Source: Mesodorylaimus sp. YZB2_4 (Eukaryota > Nematoda > Enoplea > Dorylaimida > Dorylaimidae). From it: a stretch of DNA of 64,000 nt. Below the pieces are notes generated by a model. The model did no database searches. It was given only the letters and a program-made list of their open reading frames with translations, and was not told the DNA's origin. The DNA is taken from the NCBI GenBank assembly GCA_030248295.1, contig JASANH010000125.1, positions 98,003 through 162,002 of the forward strand, written 5' to 3'. The translations under genes and the position numbers were made by a program. Of this stretch, positions 44,201 through 58,012 are shown piece by piece; position 1 is the first letter of the stretch; every line of letters begins with the position of its first letter.

Positions 44201-47200
44201 CTCCAGTCTCGACAACTATGAGTAAACGGCCGAGCGCACTTTTCAACGGTGTGTCTGGAAATTACACGAATATAGCGAGCCCGGGAATGGGGCGAGTGGT
44301 TGAGGACAAAAGATACGAAGACGCAAAACGGATGGAATGTTGGTTTTGGGAGAATGAAAAAGTGTGATCAGAGCAGCCTAGGTAATTGCTGTGCAAATAC
44401 ACTGGAATAAAAGACATCAAATAATGAAATAGAAAAGAATGTTACTCAAAAGAAGAAGGTTTTCAATTTCCTATGTAGCTAGCTACACTATTTTTCAGAA
44501 TATTAATGATCTTACCACTAGATTTTGAAAATTGGATGCTCTGTGATTTTATTCGCATAAGATTTACAAAAATGCGATGGCCTTTAATGAAAATTCAGAG
44601 TGTAGCGGCCCGGGAAGATACCAGTTCAATGGGGTTTTCATTCGGATGAATGGTCGAACGGGTTTGTCCAGCCCTCTTCACAAACTACTGTACACTTCCA
44701 TATTTCTCTTTGAAAAGCCACTATAGAAATATGAACATCATTTGCAATTCATGGTCGCCAAAGGACGCACTTGGCTTCGTCGTCGCGTGCCGCTCGCGTG
44801 GTAGGCTGGGTGGATGATAGACAAATCAATTTCTTTTTAAAATATCCCACAGTAAAGTCAAGTTTTTCAAAGGGATAGGGCTTGAAAAAAATCGACTTTC
44901 AGAGCACTTGGCACCCTCAACCTCAATGATGAAACAGGAGCCATGCTATACAATAAAAGTATGCAAATTCTTCAAGTTTTTCTCGACGGGCAGACTTCTT
45001 CCGTAGACGTACAAGAAGAACGAGACACTGCACTAAAAGCAATTTAGGCCATGCCAAAATACGTCAGAACATTTGAAAATGTCACTATAAATTTATCTCT
45101 CACTTACAGGTGCCAAGAGAAACGATTCTGGACTCACAATGATAAAGAATATGGCCTTTCAAAAAGGGAACGGCAACCCTCAGGAGCAAAAATTTATGAA
45201 TTCAGCATTGAAGCAAGATTATATTCCTGATTAGATGTTATTTTAAGAAGTTCAAGGCTGCAGATTTCCATGTCAGAGCAGATCTGACCAGACTCTCAGT
45301 AGAGATGGCGCAATGGTCGCCACAGTAGCTCCAGTATTGCACAGGTAATATGTACATAGCACCCACAAAACACACGTTAATTCCCGAAATTTAGTTTTCT
45401 GGAAGACAAAAATCCACGATTAAAAACAAGATGGACCTTACGATTGGATTTAGACAAAGCGGAACAACAACGAGAAGACCTTTGGCTAAAAAAATAACGA
45501 CCTTCGAGCAATATTTTTGACGCAATGTTTTAATCATGTTCATTGAAGCCAAGGATCAAGTCACTGATTACCCAGCATTTCTCTTCCACTTCAAATCGAT
45601 CGTTGGAATTCACCCTTCAACAAAAGGCATTAGATACGGGAACATTGTTTGGGCACTAGCAGCAGGCGCGCAACCAAAACCAGCTTGAAGAATGTCCAGC
45701 GAGATAGGGGCAACAAAACGTGGTTTTTGTTAAATTAGATATGGTGCGGCCCGAATTGCACAGGGATTACCCCGCGAAAAACGAGATCATTTCGGCCATG
45801 CGGGTAGCCCAACTCGACTAGAGCCAATCCAAAGAGATCTAGCCTGAGTATTAGCTCGGGTACGTATAAAAATGTTTTGCCTTAGCTCGGTCGCAGAGCT
45901 TAAGACTAATCGTAAGTTTAAAAAACAGACTAGAATGGGGAATACAGCGTGCAATAATTAACGTCGGTGCAAAGGGGAATAGAAAAAAAGAGAAAAGAAA
46001 ATATTATCTGGGATGTCGAAAAGGGCAATGGTATCGTCCAACCGAGTGGCAAGCAGGAATACACTTATTATTGAGTCTGTCAGAAATACACAATTGGGAA
46101 TTCAATGCTGAAATGCTGATTATAGAATGCTTTTCGCAAGATTAAGGTAGTGCCAAACACGAGAAATCGTATTTGGAACTGGCCAGTTTACTTCCTGGGA
46201 GGACAAATCAGCAGGTTATGTCGAGGTTCAAACATGACTTTGTAGGGAAAAGAGGTTACACAACTGTTATAAACTATGCCTGACACGGGCCTCGAAAAGT
46301 AGACGCAACCGATCCGCTTTTTCAGAAAGTTCGGCCCGGCCCGACACCGACCCGCCGGAAATCGGGTCAGGCCCAAACACGACCCATCTACTTTGACAAT
46401 GCCCAAAACCCACGGGTTTCTGACCCGTTAATATATAATCCAAAATACACAAAAATAACAGTGTAAACTGCACCTTTTTTCTCCAATAAAGTACAAAGAA
46501 GTACTCTATCCATTGATATAGGGTACAGTCCTCATGGGCAGACGTTCAAAATTTTTTAATGTTCGAACAAAACTGGAGGGCATTGCGCGGTTGAAGCCGA
46601 AACATTTTTTTAAAACCCACCTCTGTCAGGGTTTGTATTATACATGGCTGGAAAACCAGGAGAACTCAGGTAAAACGAGAATTTTTCAGCCAGAATCAGG
46701 AATGACTGAGAGGCTGCTTTTTGAGGTCGATTTAGAATCACACGCCTTTTCAAAGTACCTGCTGATCATGCAGGAAGTCAGAAAAAATTAGAGCCAAATC
46801 AAATTTTGCGGGTTATGACGGTTTCACAATGTGCTACAACTGTCGTTCTGGCGACATGCATTCCAGTCCCGCTGTTGCGTCGCCTATCAGCCCGACTCGT
46901 GTCATTTTCATTTCTTGGCCAGAACCCAAAACCAGGCCGGGTTGGGGCTACCAGTGTCAGGCCTGGGCTTCAAGCTCGGCTGCCATGTCAACACGCTTTG
47001 GCCCCACCCACTTGAGCGAGTCTTGATTTTAGGCTCAGCAAAAGCACCAGAAGTCAAACCTTAGAAGGGGGATTGAACCTTATCTATTTTCGTCAGCCGA
47101 TGCTGGTCTGTCGGTTACCCTGACTCTCCATTCCGAGAGCCTCGTCGAGGGTCAATGGATTCACGAGATCGATCTCCATCGCCTTGGGCTAATCACTGGA

Positions 47201-50200
47201 CGAAGCCACTGATTTGGTGTCTCTATAAAGACATCGAATAGAAGACCACGGTTGTTGATTGCACCATGGTTGCTGATTCATCCAAACTGCTGTGCCACAA
47301 GTGTCGACTGGGCTTAAAAGTGAGAGTCTTTTTGATTGCTGCAAAGACACAAAGCTTCCGGACTGTAAACATCTTCTTATTGTTACTGTTTCGCCATAAA
47401 AACTGGAGGATGCTGAGGTGAGTTGGGATCATTTGATTCGCTATCGTCGTTCATGCGTTCCCTGTGAATATAGCGTGTATTCCTTCCGCGGCTGGTAGAC
47501 ATTTCGTGCGTTCGGGAGTGTTTTCCTCTCGACTATCGGGTCAAGATATACTGCAGAGTCTATGCCTAATCACAGACAAGATCCTTGGTGATGATATTCC
47601 GTCCTGGAGAAATGACGCAGAAACGTTGCCGCATGGAAAATTCCAAGCATTTACTGTACTTTAGTTTAGGGAGGCTGCGCCGAAGGCAAAAACCGAGTCA
47701 AAGTTATGAGCATTTAATAGATCTCTCAATAATGAAGCCCTGGGAATAATTCCAAGAAATACACCGTTGTAAGAAGTTGAAAGTATTTATTGAAGCACAT
47801 GTAAACAAGCAAAACGTCAAGTTGTGTTTAAGTAACCCACTCGGATAAAGGGAGTGTAATGGCCAATGAACATAAGTAAAAGCTCACCCAGGAAGGATTT
47901 TGAAAACCATATTCGGTCGGCAAGTTCCATTTAAAACTTCCAATCAGGGCTCAGTAACACCAGAGAAAAAGCAGTGTCTACTCTTATCAATTCCATCTTT
48001 TGCAACATCTGACATGGCATTTTGAAGTGCTATCGCGACAGGCGTCAAAAATGGTTGTTTGCATGCTTCAAACGTGCATTGCTGGAGCCTTATCGTAAGA
48101 CAGCGCTACTTTATCCATAAGGCATTGTTTCCTCACTCTATTACAGGACACTTAACCATCACCATATGCATGTGTGTGCATATGTGTTCAAGCATTCAGA
48201 AAGGAATCAAGGTGGCGATATGACTGGTTACTGCTAGAATCATTCATGCAAAAAGATGCTGAAATGCTAGACGCCAGTACAGGAAAAAGAACCAGAATGA
48301 GACATTTACTGCACAGCGCACGTTGGGTATGACATACTGTGGGGCATGTTAAAATGTGAGATTTGCTGTGGATCAAGGTATGTCCAGTTGAAAGCGTCAT
48401 AAAAATAGGGTTATGTCTTTTTCTGCCTGAAGGTACATCGTTGAATGGCAAATTTTATTGTCGCCTCCTAAAACCCTGGCGAAGGCTCCTCCAAAGCTTT
48501 GATTGACAAAATAGATGTTATGTCTCTCAGATATGTCACCTAGACCGTGAGTTGTATCAATCATATGCGATATAAAATTTGGCATGCTTTTGGGTGTGTA
48601 ACGGTCATACCCATCGTAGACACTGCTATTGATTAAAAGTGGTGTTTTTAAGGCAATTTTACAAGGTATAAATTCGATGACAAGGGAATGACAGTGAAGT
48701 CACAAGAATAACAGGCTCCTTGTGATATATGTAACCGCTCCTGCAGTGGCGCTGTTCAAAAAAGTAAACTACCATTTATGTAGTCGGATTTGATAAAATG
48801 TTAGTACGTAGTATAAGCGGGTAGCTACTGCAGCTAGCCTTGCTTACATGCGCCCAGGCTCGCCAGTTTTATTAATACAATATGCGTGAGCAGATTCGTC
48901 AGTTTGTATTCGCAGATTCTGGTAAACGCGATGTGACTTTTGATTAATCGAAGCTGTGAATCACACGTTGGAAGTCATAGAAATGACTGTATCGCAACAC
49001 GGCGCCCACGTCGAAAAATTTCTGGTAAGACTCGTGACATTTCGCGGCAAGTCCGTTTGAGAATGGCTGCAAACATTTTTGTAAGACGTGACAAGAACAC
49101 AGGAACTCTGCTAGAATGACTGTATCGCAGCTCGGTGGCAGTCCAAGGGGTAGCTTCAACTTCTATGTGTATATCATCCTGCGCAAATGCCCACAAAGAA
49201 ACATCTGTCCTTTTCACGTTTTCACAAGTTGCTGATAAGGGATGCTGGCACTGTACCACCATTGCTGGCGGTCAGGAGATCGAAACCTGTCCTGGCTTGG
49301 AGACGTCAGCCTATCCGGTTGATGTTTCTAGGGTAGGTAGATACGAGACTAACCTGGCTGCAATCGGAGTTTTTTGTCCCAGAGGCTTCGGTCTCTTACC
49401 CGCCGCCCCGCCGGCTCCTGCCGCCTGTGCGCGCTTGTTACACAGCGCCTGATTGTATGCACATCGCAGTAACGCATGTCGCCTAACAGGCGCGTGGTCC
49501 CGTGAGGTATCGATTAAAACCAACGCGGGCTCATCAGCAACGATTGCAGTGCGGCATAGACATCGGGTTAGGCGCCCGGCAGAACACACCGGAGATCACA
49601 CTTCTGTCACGATCGAATACCAACACACGCTTTTTTTGCTTCATTTGACGGAGCACACTCGCATGGCGCCATCGTACCGTTGGTTTTTTTCGACACCCAC
49701 TCATAAGACTTTGTTGAACCGAGAGATCTATGGATACATCAAAAAGCTCTAACAAATTATGGCATCAAGCATCAATCAAGTGTTTTAAGCGCTATGAAAT
49801 ATGGCAGGTAATTAAACCAGCTCAAACTGTTGGAATAAGAGCTTCCTGTTAAGCATTTCCACTCCGCCTAATTGCGAGTTTATTTATCTCTGGCTCGACT
49901 ACTGTCAAGGTACGGTTGCATGGACGAATGATCCTGCATGTGACTGAAATCACACCTACTCTACCACTTACTGTGTATTGAAGTGGCATTGTGTCACTGT
50001 GTCTAAGTGTTTGATTAGGCTAAATAGCCACCCGAGAGTAATTTTTCTACTCAAATGGCTATTGTATCCTTTTAGTCGTTTCGAACTGGGGGTGAAATTG
50101 TCGCAGGTCTGTCACCATTCAGTTTATGTTGGAAGTTTCGAAATTGTGTAAACTTCAAAATACTGGATTTTCATGCAAACCTCTGTACATCGGGAGAAAA

Positions 50201-53200
50201 CTTTAGAAAGTGGTTTGTTGAAGAAACACAACAGCTCTTTCTTCCTTTTCCGCCCAGTCGTACCTGCTGCTGACGCAAATGTTTTAACCATCCGTCCACT
50301 TTCTATTGTTCCAAGATCGATCGATATTAACATCCCATCTGCATAGAAATAGCCATCTCACATGCCGCATATATAGTCTGCCACCAGCCTAGCTAGATCG
50401 CACCATGAGGCATTTCATAACGTCAGTAAGGCCTGTTATCCACTATAATAAGTCGATTTTTTCATGCCCCATCGTTCAAGGATCCGCAACTGGAACATGG
50501 TTGACGAGCGACATTTAATTATGGCAATGTTCAGTATAAATTCTTTGCCCTTGTTAAAATAACGAGGAGAAAACCCCTTGGAGGTAGGTATTTTGCGTTA
50601 TGTCGAATTCTTGACTATCGACCAAATCTTAATGAACATTTCCTAATTGAAGCACTTCTTTCGCCTTATATTCACCATCTGCTCATGTTTTCAAAGAGGC
50701 TGAAAGACTTATTATTCATGGGCAATCGACTTTCTTTTCTTTCTCGTTGTTGCAATTCCTTGTAGGGTACGTAAGTCACCAGCCCCGCGTACTTCGTTGT
50801 GCTCCATCGAATTATCTAGAATCCTCTGAAGCATCTGTTAGCTTCCAAAACAATAACGACAGGACAGCATCCTTTTTTTGGCCCTACTGCAGGTACTATA
50901 CATATATGCGCTCGTACCTCAACAGTAACCTGCAAATTTTTTGACCATTTTCTCCTGCTTACTTTGCTAGTTACACTATTTCAAACCTTCTTAGTTTTTT
51001 TCTTAGCGTTGCCCTGGTTTATATATGTACAGTGTTGGCACTGTGCTCATAATAGTGGAGGCAGAGTCCTCTTGCGGGCAAAATACGAGTACTCTACTAT
51101 CCCGCATTTCCCTACACCCACAACACTGTCATAGTGCCTATCATTTTTGTGAAATTTCAAAATGTTTATTTGGCGAAATTGTGCTTTAAGATTTGGATAA
51201 ATTTTGATATCATCACTTGGGATGAGTGAGAAATTAGCACGATCAGATAAGTTAGATGTTCAGTATATGCTCTGAAGGCATGATTCTGTCGTCGTTCTAT
51301 TGTGATCTTGAAAAACGTAATGGATTTTCGAAATGGCAGACAACTTTAGAAACTCCCACGCTCAGAAAACATATTTTCCTCCGCTTTTCTATGTTTAGCT
51401 TCCGCGTGACAGGTTTTACGAAATACACATTTTTCATGCTTTCCTGATTCAAAATACGAGCTCAAGAGATTGTGTAGCTACGACCAGAAAGAATATTTGC
51501 CTATCATTTTCCGCTTGTCTCAATTTTCGGTCCGGGTCTAATTGGAAAATTCTGCATGACGGAATCAATAACTAAAGTACTTGGGTATATGAATCTAGAA
51601 ATAAATGCTTTGCTTCTCTCCTTCTTTTCTGATTTTATTACGTTAGGCCAGCGTTCAGGGGATAGAAAGAAATTGAAAAGTGGTAAGTAGGTCGCAACTT
51701 TTTTAGTTTTTTTCAAATTGAACTGATGACGGTCACGAGGCATGAACAAAGCAGAATAAACGTGTTACTAGGCTCAGCACACCAGGCCTGGCGCGGTAAA
51801 AAAAACGAAATTGTCGAATTGACTTTAGGTCGACTTTGAGGGACTCGCCCGCGAGCGAGTAGCCAATTACTCGAGTCTGTCGCAGGCACTACTTTAGTTA
51901 ATTTAGTAAATGTAATCGCTGGGTTTTAGTCCATTCTGGCCGGAACATGCGCGTCCGCGAGGAAGAGTTTTTGGGTAAATGGGGTTGCGCAGGAGCAACG
52001 ATTTGGCGAAGCGCGAAAGCAGAATGAGCCAATTCAGAAAAACACTAGCTTGCAAAGTTTCTAAAAATGATATGTTTGCATGAACATTTGCTCACGTCAG
52101 TAAAATCCCTAAACAGTGAATGAACGCCTGGATGGCACGAACTTTTCAACGACGTCTTGATTTTCAAAGGTGATGAAAAACAGAAATTCTTGCTCTTCGT
52201 CCAACTCGTTGTTGCCAGCCTTTGCAGGGCCTTGTTCTCGCCTCGTTTCCTCTCTTTTACCACTGACTCGTCATTGATCCGCAAAAAGGGGCCTCGGGTT
52301 CTTTGAAGTGCGCGTGGTGGACATGAAGGACGGGGGCCGACTTACATAAAAGCATTTCCCACCCTGTAAACTAGAACAGTGGCCTGTTGAGGAATGGGTG
52401 AGCGATTAGGACAGACTAGAAAAGCGTTAGCCTGGTTTTCGAGCGATTGAGTGATTTTTCTTTTTCTCTTTCACCCTTTTCTCGCTTGGATGAATGCGCA
52501 TCCGAGGATATGGCTTATCACCACCTTCCCAATTCCCATGATGACGATTTTCGTCAGCCGTCGGCCCCTGACTAGCCTACTTTGTGCCTCATATCCGTTA
52601 TTTATTAGCCAACTCCTCAAAACATCATCCGTAACTTATGCTCAAGTTACCTCTTTCGCTTCCAGCTGCGTCAACATCGGCACTAGGCTCCTAGCGAGTG
52701 GTCCTGGGCTGTGTTCGAGTTCACGTTTGACTGAATTTAAATTCTGTTGATCGAGAATACCTGTTGGGAGTTGGACAAAGAAAATAGGCTAGCTTTGATC
52801 ATGATGAAAGTGAGCTAGGCCGTTTGGAAAAGTCTCTGGCGCGGGCAGTCTATGGCAGGTGAGGCAAAAAAAAACGGGTAGAGGTTAGTTATGCTTAGGG
52901 AGCATTCGCAATGGTCTCGGGGAGCTGCAGGTGTGCTACGATATGTGCTAGGCCCTAAAAAGGTTAGGTTAGGAAAGTGACCTTTTCTAATAAAAGCTAA
53001 TCATGAGCGCTTTGCCCTTTTTCTTATCCGTATCCGTAGAAGCTGTCTTATCCGTATCTTCAGTTTTGGGGGTTTTTCTTCCTCGCAGCAACAACTGTCA
53101 TTTTATTCAGCATCTTTTTCCAGCGTGAGAAAACCTCGATGAATAATTTATAAATATGGGCTTCGTTTTTTAGTCGATCTTTCTCGTACCTGAGTGCTTC

Positions 53201-53579
53201 TTCCTCCCTTTCATTCTTGGCAGCTCAAAATACTTCCGCATTAATCCCAACAAATGGACTTGAAGAATATGGTATAGATTAGGGAAAACGGAAATGCCCA
53301 AAGCAAGATTGTTGGAGAAGCTGATAAGACCTATCTTTACCTGGAACTAGGCATGTTTCTGTCGGGGTCAGATTGGCGCTTATAACCCGATTAGTGCGAG
53401 TAGTTTCTTTGCGACGGAGTAAGGAGGTAACCGAAACTGCATGTTCAAAAAAACTTCAGGCCACTGCTTTCGCATTCGGATCAGCTGATCGAAAAACAGA
53501 AACTTGAGTTGTCCCTTTTTTTTAGTGAGCCGAATTGTAAATCTTAAAAGTATCTATATTTTTAGAAAACTCGGCAAAT
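41289..53579. other. 12-kb gene-poor stretch
   Basis: Mostly AT-rich sequence without recognisable genes. Seen here: a C-run at 42,185-42,196; one plausible last exon at 41,837-42,019 (separate entry); a membrane-segment frame at 43,441-43,650 on the minus strand (GVMLVVRVV) with no support; GGCCCGGCCCGAC / GGGTCAGGCCC tracts at 46,325-46,440 and related sequence at about 46,915-47,000. Several open frames of 60-105 residues have no motif. Confidence 0.4.
41837..42019 (-). CDS. Candidate last exon, function unknown
   Basis: A 60-codon frame starts exactly after a good acceptor (TTGTGTTATAG, ending 42,020) and runs to a TGA. The peptide is alpha-helical and polar (HLHRQKHISAAIVQAEKNQQ...). 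I cannot find its upstream exons, so it remains a guess. Confidence 0.2.
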   Translation of the reverse strand: MEAAGRLSWNLQSRVHLHRQKHISAAIVQAEKNQQAIEKSIRDFGVTKQLQAGFCIVNKV

Positions 53580-55650
53580 ATGTCATCGAATGTCAATGCC
53601 ACACCTCTATCATCAATGACCTCAAATCAGGTGACCCTCTTGAATCAATTCATGCACGCTGTGGGTTATTGGGAGCTGGTCATATGTATGATCGGTACAC
53701 CAATGAACGCCATGGTGTTTTACCTGGCGATCGACATAATTCATCGAGACGGGTCAGGCAGTGGTTGGAAGCAGCAGTGGTTTGTGGCCAGTATGACGGC
53801 AGCTGATTTTATATTTACCTCAATTCATTCCCCCATGTTCTACGCTCTGTACACATTAGGCCGTGCATTCAACACCACTTGGTGCTCTGGATTTTATCTA
53901 ATTAGTCATATCGCCGTTGTCGCATCGAGTATTAGCTTGTTATTAATTAATATTGACAAATTCTTGGCGTTGCATAAGCCATTGCATTATCCTGTACTTA
54001 TGACCACAAAGCGGGTCACCGCATCCTTGATCGCGTGTTGGCTAATGTCTATTTGTTGGGCATTAATTCTTGTATTTGGACCTTTTCTTGTTATAACAGA
54101 CAATTGTAACCCTAGATTTAAATCGGGCTATCAACCGACTTACCTCGCATTTACAATTATATTTTTCGTTCTCCCCGTTTTAGCATCTGTGGTTATTGCA
54201 ATTTTTGTAATTTGGATAGCTCGTCGATCGCGGATGTCGAATGTGATTTTAAAAGCGGGTTCTGGTCTAAGGATTGCGTCCAGACTGCTGCTAGAAATGA
54301 ATGTATCTAATATGGATAATAGTGCAGACAGGAGAAAATCGAGGGATGACAGAAGAAAAAATGTGAAAACAATTACATTTGTAGTCACAACAACTTTGTG
54401 GTCGGCTGTGACATTATTGCCCTACAGATTTGCCTATATTATTTATTCGCGAGGTTATGGCAGTGTCCTATGGCCCTCTGTATTCCTCACTATGACTACG
54501 ATGAACGCTCTGGGTAAGTTCCTTCTTTGCACACGATATACACACGGAATCAAGCCCGTATAATTATTTATGCAGCAGTGCTGCATATTTTATTTCAAGA
54601 CGGCTGCATTAGCAGTCCAAAAATTAGCAAGACATGACCCTGGGGTTTTACTTTATGCCAGGAGTATCCCCCCTGAGGGGGATTTCTTCATGCTAGGAGA
54701 AGATGCGTTGCTTCTTGAACATATATCATACTGGATAGCTCACACATTTTAATAATATAACTCAAAAATATGCGTGCACAAGGTATATTTATTTATTCAT
54801 ATCTATTTGCAGTATGTATATCATTTTTGTTACACCCAGGAATGAAGGAGTCTAAAGATATCTCATATACTGCATAACATGATATGTGAGTGGCTGATCC
54901 CCAGCCAATGTATCAAATATGATATGATCCATAGTAAGCAGTTTTGGTTAAGTTAAAATGATGTATTAATCCTGGATTAAGGCGAAATTTTTAAGATATA
55001 AGGTAAAAATATTTTTCTGCTTGAATTTTTCAATTTTTAGAAAGCGGAGATGGAGTCACTACAAGGTCTGAAATACCCGAGGCTTGGGAGCGGGTTCGAT
55101 TCCCTCCCAGAATCCATAAACACCTGAATACCCCTAAACGTATTCAAACTACTGTAATACATATTATTAAACGGTTCATAATAAAATACACTACAGTAGT
55201 AAAGTGGGCAAAGAAAACACCAAGCCAGTTTTATTTCAGCTTTTTCTTGGGTTGCCCATAGACCGATTAATTTCAAGTCCATATGAGCAAAAAAGGACAT
55301 CTGTGCTATGATTGAAAATTTTGCTTTTTCTAGGAAACCCGTTCATTACTATTTGCGCTCAGCGAAGATATCAAAAAGGATTAAAACGGCTGTGGAATAA
55401 ACTCCTTTGTCGCCCCTCTCACTCAGACGACCTCTTGACTCAGCAAGTGGCTGCCACCATCCGAATGTTATGTCAACAACAGGAGCAGCTAATCACGGCA
55501 GCTGCTCACAGAGCTGCGAAGCTGAAACTGTCAAATGGGAAGACGAATGGTGCCCAAAATCTTATGTCCACATCGATCACAGAGACGGCTGCCTTCTCGC
55601 CAGATGATACAGCAAGTAGCAGCGCTAGAGAAGACCCAATAATTGAGTGA
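53580..55650 (+). CDS. Rhodopsin-like GPCR (2 exons)
   Basis: Exon 1 (53,580-54,513) and exon 2 (55,334-55,650) join in phase 1 inside the GNPFITI motif, giving 416 residues. N-glycosylation sites (NVNATP) and seven helices are present. Helix 3 ends NIDKFLALHKPLHY (DKF in place of DRY), helix 6 region reads TTTLWSAVTLLPYRF and helix 7 ends NPFITIC. The C-terminal tail of about 95 residues is long, with a glutamine-rich helical stretch (QQQEQLITAAAHRAAKLKL) and a Ser/Thr-rich end that could be phosphorylated. It is the paralog of the 40,206-41,288 receptor, which has no intron and a short tail. The donor GGTAAGT and acceptor TTTTTCTAG are strong. Ligand unknown. Confidence 0.85.
54514..55333 (+). 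other. GPCR intron with tRNA-like T-arm remnant
   Basis: The 820-base intron contains GGGAGCGGGTTCGATTCCCT at 55,087-55,106, a good polymerase III B box and T-arm. The upstream A box is poor, so this looks like SINE debris. Confidence 0.4.
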
Positions 55651-55908
55651 GTATGAACAGGTTTTATTTCACAATTGTGATATGCTCGATACACCTGTGT
55701 CAAGTGCACATATGACAGGAGTACTCTGCGCATATTTATCTGTTTAATTAAAATCCTTGTGACCTCAGATTTTGTATTTGCGACGTAAAGTTAATAGAAA
55801 ATATTTAGATGGGAATAAAATGCATTTTGCAACATTAATAATCCAGAGTCAAAATTATCGAGCAACACCTGCAGTGAACATTCAAGAAATCCTACCCTTG
55901 TTTGCTCA

Positions 55909-58012
55909 TCACTGCTCTGCGCGCTTGACTGCGCATATTTTATACTGTGGTGGTGCACGAATAAACGATATCTTCTCATCGTCTGCCCCCGGGTTCGACT
56001 CGGCTGGCGAAAAAGTGAACTTAAATTTAGATACCAGGGCAGCAAAAAATATAAATAATTCCATTCTAGCCAGCGATTCGCCCAAACAAATTCGCTTACC
56101 TGAAAAAAATTTTGCACTTGGTTTAGCGGTGCGTTTGTACAATCAGGTATAAAAATGGCTTACCAGCCGAAAATGGTATCAAATGCGTAAGTTCAGGTGA
56201 TTTCTCTCCATTTTTTGATATATTAAGAAATCGATTGGGGTCGAATATTTTTGGATTGGGATAAACCTTTTCATCCCACAAAACTGCTGTTAGCAGCGGC
56301 ACGACCACAGTGTCCGCTGGTATATCGTAGCCGGACACTTTGCAGGAGGCAGTCGTCCTTCGCAATACGCCCAGTGGAGCCAAATTAGCCAAACGTTGAG
56401 TTTCCATAATTGCTGCTTCCGTGAATGGCAGCCGTGTTCTGTCAGCGAAATTTAAAAGTGTCGATTGCGAGCCAGCTGTTTCTCGATTAATCTCTCCATA
56501 AACTTTTTCTTGCCACTCTGGATTCTGTGCCAGATAAAAGATAGCCCAACGCAGAGTGGTTGCTGTTGTGTCAGTGCCAGCCACGAACAAATTAAAGACG
56601 CTGGTAAGTAACTGGTCATCAGTGAATGTCCAATCGCCTTTTCCTTCATGTTGAGCTTTGTAAAACGCCTGAACATAATTCGTTGCCTCATCACGGACAG
56701 GATCAAAGTCTTTCATAGTTTCAGCGATTTCTTTGCGAGAAAATCGAGCTACATTTCCACCCAAATTTGTGAATTTCTTCACCTAAATTTAAAACTGAAT
56801 CTGAGACCAGAAGCGGGTTGGTGTTAAAAGATGGAGCAGTCGAAAAAAGTATCTATGAAGAAAAATGGCGTCACACTTATGATATGTGTCCAAAACTAAC
56901 CGCCAGCCAGCCCCAAGTGCACTGTGACTATAGCCATGTCCATCAACACTTTCGCTTCAGCGGTGTATAGTTTCGAAAGAAAAGACAAGATTCCCTGTAA
57001 TTTTGTTCAGGTTGCCTGCGAACACTGACCCTGAATAAACTGATCACTGTGAAAGCAGATTTCCTCACTCTTTAAATTGGAATTCGAAAGTCAGTTGGTG
57101 TCCAGTGGCTAAAGCATTGTCTTCGTGCAAGCCCACTCCGTTTCGGTTTTTTGGGATCAGGCAGATAAAAATTTTCCTTGGCCCCACCTTGTCTGGCTAC
57201 GTACCTGAGGTAATAATCCCAAAATTTTGCCAGCTCGCTTCGATATGATGAATGGTGTCATGACGCTGACATCGGTTTCCGTTAATCTCGATCGCAGGAC
57301 GCGCAACAATTCATGAAATCGTTCATCATCATATTTGAAACGTCGACCAAAAACTAAGTCGCAGATGACATTAGAAACTGCATTATTGAGCAATGTAGCT
57401 AAATCGAAAGGCTGCCCATTTTGTGCTGCTATTTCTTCGCAGAGATATTCGGCTTCGTCTTTAATTTTCGGCTCTAAGATTGGACGACCGAATCCAAAGT
57501 CTCGGAGGGTTGATAAAGCGAATCGACGTTGGGTTTTCCAAAGTTCGCCGTCCGAATTGACCAAGCCTGTAACAATTTTTAGGAAAACGTGAATTTTTCA
57601 TAGGTTTGAGTCACTTTCAATTCTTAGATGTAAAAGTTAAAAATTCCAGCGATTACAACTGCTTACCAGTCCCAGGTTTGAACTCATCTGGCGATATTAC
57701 ATTCAACTGTGGCCTGCTAGCAAATATGTCACCTTGCTTCACAAGCGCTTCCTGGATGACATTCCAGTCCCCCAAAACAACCACCAATTTGTCGGCCACA
57801 TAAAGTTTGTATATCGGCCCATAAACTTTGGTCCAGTCACGCAGTTGATGAGCTAACTTTGACGCCCGCCACGTGTTCAGGGAGGAACCAATGAGCGGAA
57901 GGCCGATGGGACCTGGGGGCAAGTTGGATGGGATTCTAATGTACCACCAAATTGTGCAGATGGCTGCAGAAAAGATGACGATGTAAAAGATATAGAAGAG
58001 AAATGACAACAT
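55909..58012 (-). CDS. Cytochrome P450, CYP2 clan (4 exons)
   Basis: The exons are 58,012-57,667, 57,566-57,205, 56,782-56,164 and 56,099-55,909; joints are phase 1, 0 and 1, the same as in the 13-kb P450. 505 residues. Motifs in order: N-terminal anchor (FLFYIFYIVIFSAA), hinge LPPGPIGLPLIGS, I-helix AGTDTTATT, ETQR (ExxR), FDPNRF, and heme loop FSAGKRICLG. No inactivating change is seen. Likely ER-bound monooxygenase. Together with the adjacent receptor pseudogene (58,754-59,667) it mirrors, in inverted orientation, the receptor-P450 pair at 11-17 kb. Intron 2 (57,204-56,783) contains a tRNA-like A-box sequence near 57,100. Confidence 0.9.

Noticed and set aside
49135..49589. Overlapping frames on both strands with several cysteines (for example KGCWHCTTIAGG)
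   Set aside because: No signal peptide, splice context or known motif could be found.
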